From: Thermoleophilia bacterium | GTDB lineage: Bacteria > Actinomycetota > Thermoleophilia > Gaiellales > Gaiellaceae | Direction of reading: 5' to 3' | Assembly (NCBI GenBank): GCA_025929425.1 | Contig: JAICME010000008.1 | Span: 1-40,029 of the forward strand | DNA: 40,029 bases | Shown here: piece by piece, positions 18,165 to 25,626 of the stretch | Numbering within the stretch: position 1 is the first letter of the stretch | How the letters are laid out: the number at the start of each line of letters is the position of its first letter | Translations under genes and position numbers: made by a program | Notes under the pieces: generated by a model | The model's input: only the letters and a program-made list of their open reading frames with translations | What the model was told of the DNA's origin: nothing | Databases searched by the model: none

Positions 18165-18745
18165 TTCCCGCTGACCCGCTCGACCGGCTCGCGCGGACGC
18201 TCGAGGCGCTGCTGGTCGTTGCGTCGACGCCGCTCTCGCTCGAGGATCTCGCCGCCGCGGCGGACGATGATCCGGAGCGGGTGGAGGACGCGCTGCAGCT
18301 CGTCGCCGACCGGTTCGCGGAAGAGCGGAGCGGAATCGTGCTGGAGCAGGTCGCCGGCGGCTGGGCCTTCCGAGCAGCACGCGAGGAGGCGGCCGCCTGC
18401 GCGCGCCTGTTCGAGCGGCCGGCGCAGCGGAACCTCTCTCAGGCGGCGCTCGAGACGCTCGCGATCGTCGCGTACCTCGGCCCTTGCTCGCGCCCGGACA
18501 TCGCGCGGATCCGCGGTGTCGCCGCCGACTCCGCGGTCGCGAACCTCCTCGAGCGGGGCCTGATCGCCGAAGCGGGCCGCGACACGGCCGCGGGCGGAGC
18601 GATCCGCTACCGGACGACGCCGCTTTTCGAGCGCGTCTTCGGGCTCGAGAGCCTCTCGGAGCTGCCACGCCTGGACGACGTCGGAGCGGACGCGGCGGAG
18701 ATCCGAGACCGCCTCCACGCGGTCGCCGAACGGCGCAGCGCCTAG
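18143..18745 (+). CDS. scpB: Segregation and condensation protein B
   Basis: LARTLEALLVVASTPLSLEDLA; LSQAALETLAIVAYLGPCSRPDIARIRGVAADSAVANLLERGLIAEAGR; 22-bp overlap with scpA. Confidence 0.95.
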   Translation: MDSTLRLIPADPLDRLARTLEALLVVASTPLSLEDLAAAADDDPERVEDALQLVADRFAEERSGIVLEQVAGGWAFRAAREEAAACARLFERPAQRNLSQAALETLAIVAYLGPCSRPDIARIRGVAADSAVANLLERGLIAEAGRDTAAGGAIRYRTTPLFERVFGLESLSELPRLDDVGADAAEIRDRLHAVAERRSA

Positions 18746-18767
18746 GCCGTTCCAAACACGGCCTAGG
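18741..18767. terminator. Perfect palindrome between convergent scpB and GYD gene, candidate bidirectional terminator
   Basis: CCTAGGCCGT-TCCAAAC-ACGGCCTAGG; contains the scpB TAG. Confidence 0.6.
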
Positions 18768-18805
18768 TACCAGGTACCGACCGTGTCGAAAGAGGACGTG
18801 CCGCG

Positions 18806-19096
18806 TCAGAGCTTCTTGATGATGTGCTCCGCTTCCTCGCGTGTGAACGCGCGGAGCGTCTCCGTCTGCTCGGCTCCGTAATTGGCGAGCCGGGTGATGA
18901 TCTCGAGCGCCGTCTCGTCGTCGGGAGCCTCGAAGACCTCGACGACGTCGTAGCGGCCGAAGGTCACCCAGGCGCCGACGAGCTTCCCGCCGGCCTCCTC
19001 GATCTCTCGCTCGCCGTCCTCGACCCGGTCTCGCCAGGCAGGAAGGCCCATGCGCCCCTGCGACGTCCAGCGCATGAGCGAGATGTAGTGCGGCAC
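18806..19096 (-). CDS. GYD-domain protein
   Basis: MPHYISLMRWTSQGR...VGAWVTFGRYDVVEVFEAPDDETALEIITRLANYG. Confidence 0.88.
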   Translation of the reverse strand: MPHYISLMRWTSQGRMGLPAWRDRVEDGEREIEEAGGKLVGAWVTFGRYDVVEVFEAPDDETALEIITRLANYGAEQTETLRAFTREEAEHIIKKL

Positions 19097-19113
19097 CCCC
19101 GTATCTTCTCAGG

Positions 19114-19797
19114 ATGCGCCTGAATGCGTTCCTCGCCCGGGCAGGGGTCGCCTCTCGCCGGCGCGCCGACGAGCTGATCAAGGCCGGCCGCGTCACCGTC
19201 AACGGCGAGCCGGGGCAGCTCAACACGGTGGTGGGCGCGCGAGACCGGGTCGCTGTCGACGGCGAGGAGGTCTCGCGGCAACCTCTCAGATACGTCCTCC
19301 TCCACAAGCCGGCCGGTGTGGTCACCACTGTGCGCGATCCCCAGGGACGCCCGACCGTCGTCGAGCTCGTCCCGGCCGAGCCAGGTGTAGTCCCCGTCGG
19401 GCGCCTCGACGCGGACACGACCGGAGCGCTCCTGCTCACGAACGACGGCCAGCTCGCCCACCGGCTCGCCCATCCACGCTACGGCGTCGAGAAGACCTAC
19501 GTCGCCGAGGTCGAGGGCGACCCGGAAGAGGACGCGCTCCAGCGGCTGCGCGACGGCGTGGAGCTCGACGACGGCCGAACCGCACCGGCACGGGCCCGCC
19601 GGCTCGGCCGCGGGCGGGTCGAGCTCGTCCTCCACGAGGGACGGAAGCACCAGGTGAAGCGGATGCTCGCCGCCGTCGGCCACCCGGTGACCCGGCTGCA
19701 CAGGAGCGGTTACGCCGGCCTGACCCTCGAAGGGCTCGAGCCCGGCAGCTGCCGGGAGCTCGAGCCCTCGGAGGTCATGGAGCTACGAGCCGGCTAG
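19114..19797 (+). CDS. rluB: RluB/RsuA-type pseudouridine synthase
   Basis: S4 domain MRLNAFLARAGVASRRRADELIKAGRVTVNG; GRLDADTTGALLLTNDG; EGRKHQVKRMLAAVGHPV. Confidence 0.94.
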   Translation: MRLNAFLARAGVASRRRADELIKAGRVTVNGEPGQLNTVVGARDRVAVDGEEVSRQPLRYVLLHKPAGVVTTVRDPQGRPTVVELVPAEPGVVPVGRLDADTTGALLLTNDGQLAHRLAHPRYGVEKTYVAEVEGDPEEDALQRLRDGVELDDGRTAPARARRLGRGRVELVLHEGRKHQVKRMLAAVGHPVTRLHRSGYAGLTLEGLEPGSCRELEPSEVMELRAG

Positions 19798-22077
19798 ATG
19801 CGCAGCCCGCCGTAGCAGCTCACGGACGTGCGCGAGGCCGCTCGTGATCTGACCGTGGGACGGCGTGATGCCGGCCGCGGCGTTGTTCAGCACCTGCTTG
19901 ATGGGAGCGGCCGCCGTATCGCGGTCGGCCGCCAGCTGCTGCAGTGCTGCTTGCGCGTCCTCGTAGGCGCTGTCGTTCGCTGCAGAGCCCGTGGCGAGTG
20001 CGTGGGTGTCGGCGATCAGCGTGTCGGTCGCGAACTGCCCGACGCTCGAGTTGATCTGGTCGTACCCCTTGGCCAGATTCGCCGTCGCCTCCAGCGCCGA
20101 ACTCGGGTCGGTGAGGGCAGCGGTGATCACGTGCCCGTCCGACTCGTAGTCGTCCTTCAGTCCGAGCAGGTAGAGCAGGGTCGGCCGGATGTCGGTCTCC
20201 TCGACCCATGTGCCGTTCGTGCTGGCTTCGGGGACGGTGCGCGTCGAGTTCGGATCCTGCGCCTCGTTACCACCCGTGGGCCCCGGGCCGTCCACGTGGT
20301 TGTTGACCACGCCGGGACCGACCATTCCCACCCAGGTGATGTCGATGTTCGGCGAGTAGTAGCCGTGGTCGTAGGCGAACCCTTTGTTGAACGACACGTT
20401 CGGCGTCCCCGAGGTGCTGAAGAAGTAGTCCGGCACCGGGAAGATCGAGTACGTGGGCGTTCGCAGCGGATCGTTCGTCTGCATGTGCAGGATCCGCTGC
20501 TCGACCCGGTCCGCCTGGTACTGGGCGATGTGCTCGCTGACGCCGCTGTACGCGTTGGTGTTCGTCATCGCGGCGGTGTCGCGTTCGAGCTGGCGGACCG
20601 TCGGATCGTTCGCGCCCGGATTGCCGCGTACGTAGAGCGAGGCGCCCTGCGCGTCGACGTCGAACAGTGTCCCGGCGCTCGGGGTCGTCGACAGCAGGCC
20701 GTTGATGTTGGCCTGGAGTTCGCCGTCCTGCGTCGCGCTGTAGTTGCAGGCGACCGTGACGCCGTCGCAACCGGCCGGCGTGGGCTCGACCGCCCGGCCG
20801 ACATTCGCTCCGGCGAACTGGTCGTTCTCCTCCGCCCCGATCACGAACTCGGTGTTCGACGGGTTGATGCCGTCGTCGGCGAGCCGCTGGAAGAACGCGG
20901 CGAACGCGTTGTCGTAGTCGTGCAAAGCGGCGACATAGCAGGCGTCGCCCGGGCCGAGCGCGTTGCCCGGAGAGGTACAGCCGGTCGCGCCGAACTTCTT
21001 GTCGTGAAGGTCGGAGATGTACCCATAGGTCACCGGGATGCCGGCCTCCTGCATGTCCGCGATCGCCGCGAGGCTCTGCGCTGCGGTCGGGTTGAAGCCC
21101 GGGAAGCCCGGCGTCTGCGAGAACGGCTCCTGCATCGTGTTCCCGTTGAGGTCGGTCAGGTCGCCGTTCGCGTCGGTCACCGGGAAGCCGTCGTGCGTCA
21201 CGTTGTCGCCGCCGCCGATGGCCGGTGCGACGTACTTCGCGCCGAACAGCGCCTGGTAGCCGTTGTAGCCGCCCGGCTCATCCGGCAACGAGTCGGCCAC
21301 GGCATGCGGCGAGTTCGCGCAGATCGCGTCGCCCTGCGCGCAGTGGATCGCCTCGCCGACGTATTCCGCAACCTGGATGTCCTTGAACCGGTCCGGGTTC
21401 GCGGCGGTCTCGATCGCTTCGGGCGAGCCGGCGCCGAAGACGGTGGGGACGTCGACGGCCGCGTTCTCGAGCACCATGTTCGCCGTCGAGAAGTTGCCGA
21501 CCGTGCACCCCGCGCGGGTGAAAGGAACCCACGGCGCGGGCGTGACGCGGTTCGGCGGACCGCTCGCGGGCACCGTGTCGGAGTACGTCATCGACGGCGC
21601 CGTGTCGACTGTGCTGGCCTTGGGAACCAGAGGCTTCGTGTCGATGATCGGCGACGTCCAGTAGGTGAACGAGGTCGCCGTGTCGGTGGTGCCGTCCGGG
21701 TTGTAGACGTTGTAGCTGTTCGTCACCGGCTGGCCGTGGCGGTCGCCGTAGAGCCCCGTGTAGATCGACAGGCTGTCGTCGGCCGTGTGGGCGATCAACG
21801 GCGTGTGCGTGTTCGAGAACACCGTGCCGTTCGACTCGAGGAAATTGAGGAGGTGCGGCATCTGCTCGAGGTCGGACGGGACGTTCCTGTTGTCCCGGAA
21901 GAAGTGCACGTTGTCGAACACGATGTTGATCACGTGCTTGACGCCGTTCCCGAGCTGGCACCCGGACGGCGGATCCGGCTGGGTCTGCTTCGGACCGCCT
22001 GCGCCGGCAACCTGCACGGCGACGAGCACGGAGAGCGTGGCGGCTGCGAGCACCGCGACTGCTGTCAGCTTCTTCAT
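19783..22077 (-). CDS. Secreted alkaline-phosphatase-superfamily phosphoesterase-like protein (764 aa)
   Basis: Signal peptide MKKLTAVAVLAAATLSVLVAVQVAGA; HVINIVFDNVHFFRDN; HTADDSLSIYTGLYGDRHG; EETDIRPTLLYLLGLKDDYESDG. Confidence 0.8.
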   Translation of the reverse strand: MKKLTAVAVLAAATLSVLVAVQVAGAGGPKQTQPDPPSGCQLGNGVKHVINIVFDNVHFFRDNRNVPSDLEQMPHLLNFLESNGTVFSNTHTPLIAHTADDSLSIYTGLYGDRHGQPVTNSYNVYNPDGTTDTATSFTYWTSPIIDTKPLVPKASTVDTAPSMTYSDTVPASGPPNRVTPAPWVPFTRAGCTVGNFSTANMVLENAAVDVPTVFGAGSPEAIETAANPDRFKDIQVAEYVGEAIHCAQGDAICANSPHAVADSLPDEPGGYNGYQALFGAKYVAPAIGGGDNVTHDGFPVTDANGDLTDLNGNTMQEPFSQTPGFPGFNPTAAQSLAAIADMQEAGIPVTYGYISDLHDKKFGATGCTSPGNALGPGDACYVAALHDYDNAFAAFFQRLADDGINPSNTEFVIGAEENDQFAGANVGRAVEPTPAGCDGVTVACNYSATQDGELQANINGLLSTTPSAGTLFDVDAQGASLYVRGNPGANDPTVRQLERDTAAMTNTNAYSGVSEHIAQYQADRVEQRILHMQTNDPLRTPTYSIFPVPDYFFSTSGTPNVSFNKGFAYDHGYYSPNIDITWVGMVGPGVVNNHVDGPGPTGGNEAQDPNSTRTVPEASTNGTWVEETDIRPTLLYLLGLKDDYESDGHVITAALTDPSSALEATANLAKGYDQINSSVGQFATDTLIADTHALATGSAANDSAYEDAQAALQQLAADRDTAAAPIKQVLNNAAAGITPSHGQITSGLAHVRELLRRAAHLAGS

Positions 22078-22240
22078 TCGTTCCCCCTTCGTGCGGTTTG
22101 ACCTAGTCCGCTATGCGATGGGACGAGCCTCGCCGTCCCGCGCCACCACGTGGGCTTCGCAGTGGTGACACGGCTGCTACGAAGCTGTGACCCGGTTCGG
22201 CCGGGACCCTACAAATCGGCGGCGGGGCGCGCTGCGGAGA

Positions 22241-22309
22241 ACCGACCGGCCCCCGATGTTCAGGGGGCCCGAGCCCGGCGCGTGGCCGAAGCTCGAGCCC
22301 CCGGTCGGT
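22241..22309 (-). terminator. Nested inverted repeat directly after the 22311-23408 phosphoesterase stop
   Basis: Outer arms ACCGACCGG/CCGGTCGGT; inner GGGGGCYCGAGC-type arms at 22263-22274 and 22291-22302. Confidence 0.55.
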
Positions 22310-22310
22310 C

Positions 22311-23408
22311 TTACGGCGTGAGGAACTCGGTCATCGGCGTGACCTGGGAGGTGTCCGACGCATAGGCGAGCTTCGGCAGACGCCACACCTCCTCGATCGT
22401 CGAGAGCAGGGAGTAGTGGTTGTACGGGGTCTGGCTGACGTAGCCGCCCGTCTTGCCGTGGCGGTTGACGACGACGACAGCCGGGACGAGCCCGCCGCCG
22501 TAGACGCCGCCGGGCCAGGCAGCGTTGATGTCCGGGTCACCCTTGGCGAGCACCGGGGAGTCGCAGCAGCCGGCCGGGGAGTCCCAGCCGCCGTTCACGG
22601 CATTGCCGGAGTAGTCGCCCTCGTCCGAGACGACGAAGATCGCGTCCTGCCCGTCGTGCCACGCCGGGCTGCCCATGATCATCTGCACGGTCCGCTTCAC
22701 GAACGCATCGGCATTCTGCTTCAGCACGACGTCGTTCGGGTCGTCATTCGTGCTGTTGTACGGACAGGGCGCCTCGGGATGACCCGGGACGGGGCTGTAG
22801 ACGCCGCCGTGCATGTCGTTGCACTGGTCCGGGACGATGAACGAGAAGTCCGCGGTCGTCCGCTCCTTCGCCAGGTCGGCCGCGAGAGCCGTGTAGGGCT
22901 TGTCGTTCGCCATCCGCGCCGGGTTGTTCCGGATGTCGTCGAACAGGACGAACGGGTTGTGCTTCGACGCGTAGAGCGGGTTGCCGGAGCTCGGCCAGTA
23001 GTCGGCCGTCTTGTCATCCGGCAGCGCTTCCATGTAGGCGGCCCACGTCTTGTGCCTCGCCTCGAGCTCGTCGACGAGGTTCACGTGGTCGAACCGGTTC
23101 GCCGGATTGTCGTCGTTGATCCACCAGTTCGAGCCGGAGATCATCGCGACGTAGTTCGGCTCGCTCGGATGCGTGACGCCGTAGTAGTTGGCGGCACTTG
23201 CGTATTGGTGCGCGAGCGAGGTGATGAACGGCGTGTTCGGGTCGCCGATCACGCTCTGCTTCGAGTGGTTCTCGAGCACGATCACGAAGACGTGATGCAG
23301 ATCGCTTCCCGCACGGTGGTGATGGAAGTCCGCCCCCGCCAGCTGAGTGGTGACGAGTGCTGCGATCACGGCGGCCGAGAGTGCCGCCAGTGCCGTGAGC
23401 TTCTTCAT
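22311..23408 (-). CDS. Secreted phosphoesterase family protein (acid phosphatase/phospholipase C-like, PF04185-type)
   Basis: Signal peptide MKKLTALAALSAAVIAALVTTQLAGA; HHVFVIVLENHSKQSVIG...HPSEPNYVAMISG; FVVSDEGDYSGNA; PYNHYSLLSTIEEVWRLP. Confidence 0.88.
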   Translation of the reverse strand: MKKLTALAALSAAVIAALVTTQLAGADFHHHRAGSDLHHVFVIVLENHSKQSVIGDPNTPFITSLAHQYASAANYYGVTHPSEPNYVAMISGSNWWINDDNPANRFDHVNLVDELEARHKTWAAYMEALPDDKTADYWPSSGNPLYASKHNPFVLFDDIRNNPARMANDKPYTALAADLAKERTTADFSFIVPDQCNDMHGGVYSPVPGHPEAPCPYNSTNDDPNDVVLKQNADAFVKRTVQMIMGSPAWHDGQDAIFVVSDEGDYSGNAVNGGWDSPAGCCDSPVLAKGDPDINAAWPGGVYGGGLVPAVVVVNRHGKTGGYVSQTPYNHYSLLSTIEEVWRLPKLAYASDTSQVTPMTEFLTP

Positions 23409-23496
23409 TCGACCTCCCCTTTAGGTCGTGGTTTCTGACCAGGCCGAGGCTGTCGGGACAGCCCGAGCCGAAGCCCCCTTCGAGCTCGCGCGGACC

Positions 23497-24534
23497 CTAC
23501 AAACCGCGCGGCCGCGCTGCCCCGAAGAGGCGCCCGGCCTCGGCCTTGACGAAGCCCATCCGCTCGTACATCGCCTCGAGCGTGGGCTCGCTCGCCCGTC
23601 GCGCCTTCTCGGCCCCGACCGCCAGCAGGCGCTGCAGCTCCCGCTCGTCGGCGCGGAGCTCGCGGTAGCGATCCTGGATCGGACTGAGGAGCGCGACGAC
23701 CGCCTCGCCGACGTCTTCCTTGAACCGGCCGTAGCCCGCGCCGTCGTAGCGGCGCTCGAGCTCGGCGACCGGATCGCCGGTCGCGACGGACATGATCTCG
23801 AGCAGGTTCGAGATGCCGGGCTTCGCCTCGGGATCGTGACGGATCTCCCTCTCCGAGTCGGTGACGGCGGTCTTGAACTTCTTCCGGATCACGTCGGGCT
23901 CGTCGACCATCCGGACGACGCCCTGCGGGGCGCCTCGCGTCGTCGACATCAGACGCTCGGGCTCCTGGAGGTTCTTGATCCGCGCGCCCTCCTCGGGATA
24001 GACACCGCGCGGGACCGTGAACGTCTCGCCGTAGCGCTGGTTGAAGCGCTCCGCCACGTCGCGTGTCAACTCGACGTGCTGCCGCTGGTCGTCGCCGATC
24101 GGGACGATGTCGGTCTGGTAGAGGAGGATGTCGCCGGCCATCAGCACCGGGTACGTGAAGAGCCCGGCCGAGACGAAGTCCTGGCCCTCGGACTTCTCCT
24201 TGAACTGCGTCATCCGCCTGAGCTCGCCGAAGCTCGTCGCGGCGCTCAGCAGCCACGCGGCTTCTGCGTGCGCCACGACGTGGCTCTGCGCAAACACGGT
24301 CGAGCGGTCGGGATCGAGGCCCGTGGCGAAGAGCATCGCGGCGCCGGAGAGCGTGTACTCGCGCAGGTCGTCAGGCTCTATCGGGGTCGTGATCGAGTGG
24401 AGGTCGACGATGCAGAAGAACGCCTCGCCCTGCTCCTGGGTCGCGACGTACTGCCGGTAGCCGCCCGAGTAGTTCCCGAGCGTCTTGTCGCCCGTCGCCC
24501 GGATGCCGGAGAAGATGCGGGGCTCGTCGGTCAC
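23497..24534 (-). CDS. trpS: Tryptophanyl-tRNA synthetase
   Basis: FSGIRATGDKTLGNYSGGYRQYV; GDILLYQTDIVPIGDDQRQHVELTRDVAERFN; KPGISNLLEIMS; GTG at 24534. Confidence 0.95.
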   Translation of the reverse strand: MTDEPRIFSGIRATGDKTLGNYSGGYRQYVATQEQGEAFFCIVDLHSITTPIEPDDLREYTLSGAAMLFATGLDPDRSTVFAQSHVVAHAEAAWLLSAATSFGELRRMTQFKEKSEGQDFVSAGLFTYPVLMAGDILLYQTDIVPIGDDQRQHVELTRDVAERFNQRYGETFTVPRGVYPEEGARIKNLQEPERLMSTTRGAPQGVVRMVDEPDVIRKKFKTAVTDSEREIRHDPEAKPGISNLLEIMSVATGDPVAELERRYDGAGYGRFKEDVGEAVVALLSPIQDRYRELRADERELQRLLAVGAEKARRASEPTLEAMYERMGFVKAEAGRLFGAARPRGL

Positions 24535-24562
24535 GGAGGGTGATTCTGCCTAAGCTGTCCCG

Positions 24563-25603
24563 ATGGCGATCACAGGCGCACCCGAGCTCTTGATCGTGAT
24601 GGGCGCGAGCGCCACCCAGGATCAGGTGGACGAGGTCGTCGCGCGCCTCGACGAAGCGGGCTGCTCGGCACTCGTCACTCCGGGCCGCGAGGCGACGGTG
24701 ATCGGCGCGATCGGGGAGCGGGAGCTGCTCGCGACCCTGCCTCTCGAGGGCTTCGCGGGCGTCGAGCAGGTGCTGCCGATCCTCAAGCCGTACAAGCTCG
24801 TTTCCCGCGAGCTCTCGCCCGATCCCACCGTGATCGAGGTGCGCGGCCGCCGGATCGGGGACGGGTACTTCGGCTTCATCGCCGGCCCCTGCACGGTCGA
24901 GACGCGGGAGCAGACGCTCGAGACGGCGCGCGCCGTGGCCGCCGAGGGCGTGACGATGCTCCGCGGCGGCGCCTTCAAGCCCCGCACCTCGCCGTACGCC
25001 TTCCAGGGCCTGGGCGACGAGGCGCTCGAGATCCTCAAGGAGGCGCGCGAGGAGACCGGGCTGCCGCTCGTCACCGAGCTGATGGACCCGCGCCATGTCG
25101 AGCCGGTCGTCGAGGCCGCGGACGTGATCCAGATCGGCGCCCGCAACATGTCGAACTTCTCGCTCCTTTCCGAGGTCGGCCGCGCGCCGAAGCCCGTCCT
25201 CCTCAAGCGCGGGCTCTCCTCGACCGTCGAGGACCTGCTCATGGCGGCTGAGTACATCGTCAAGGAGGGGAACTCCGAGGTGATCCTCTGCGAGCGCGGG
25301 ATCAAGACGTTCGAGACGGCGACGCGCTTCACGCTCGACATCGGCGCGATCCCGGTCCTCAAGCAGGAGACGCACCTGCCGGTGATCGTCGACCCGTCCC
25401 ATCCCGCCGGGCGGCGCGATCTCGTCCTGCCGCTGGCGCGTGCCGCAGTCGCCGCGGGCGCCGACGGGATCATCGTCGAGGTGCATCCACGGCCGGAGGA
25501 AGCGCTGTGCGACGCCGCGCAGCAGATCCCGACCTCCGAGTTCGGCGACTTCGCCGACGAGATCCGCGCGCTCGCGTCCCTCATGGGCCGCACGATCGGC
25601 TAG
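24563..25603 (+). CDS. aroF: 3-deoxy-7-phosphoheptulonate (DAHP) synthase
   Basis: FIAGPCTVETREQTLETA; GGAFKPRTSPYAFQG; LLKRGLSSTVEDLLMAAEYI; DPSHPAGRRDLVLPLARAAVAAGADGIIVEVHP. Confidence 0.95.
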   Translation: MAITGAPELLIVMGASATQDQVDEVVARLDEAGCSALVTPGREATVIGAIGERELLATLPLEGFAGVEQVLPILKPYKLVSRELSPDPTVIEVRGRRIGDGYFGFIAGPCTVETREQTLETARAVAAEGVTMLRGGAFKPRTSPYAFQGLGDEALEILKEAREETGLPLVTELMDPRHVEPVVEAADVIQIGARNMSNFSLLSEVGRAPKPVLLKRGLSSTVEDLLMAAEYIVKEGNSEVILCERGIKTFETATRFTLDIGAIPVLKQETHLPVIVDPSHPAGRRDLVLPLARAAVAAGADGIIVEVHPRPEEALCDAAQQIPTSEFGDFADEIRALASLMGRTIG

Positions 25604-25626
25604 TGCCTCGCCCGGTGGGGCACTAG
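25600..25626. promoter_or_regulatory. Perfect hairpin spanning aroF stop and aroA start
   Basis: CTAGTGCC-N11-GGCACTAG; aroF TAG at 25601-25603, aroA GTG at 25626. Confidence 0.6.

Noticed and set aside
16292-18718. 808-aa minus-strand ORF antisense to lgt/scpAB
   Set aside because: Ser/Arg-rich shadow ORF opposite well-supported genes
19828-22101. 757-aa plus-strand ORF opposite the large phosphoesterase
   Set aside because: Val/Arg-rich shadow translation; the minus-strand frame has a signal peptide and recognisable motifs
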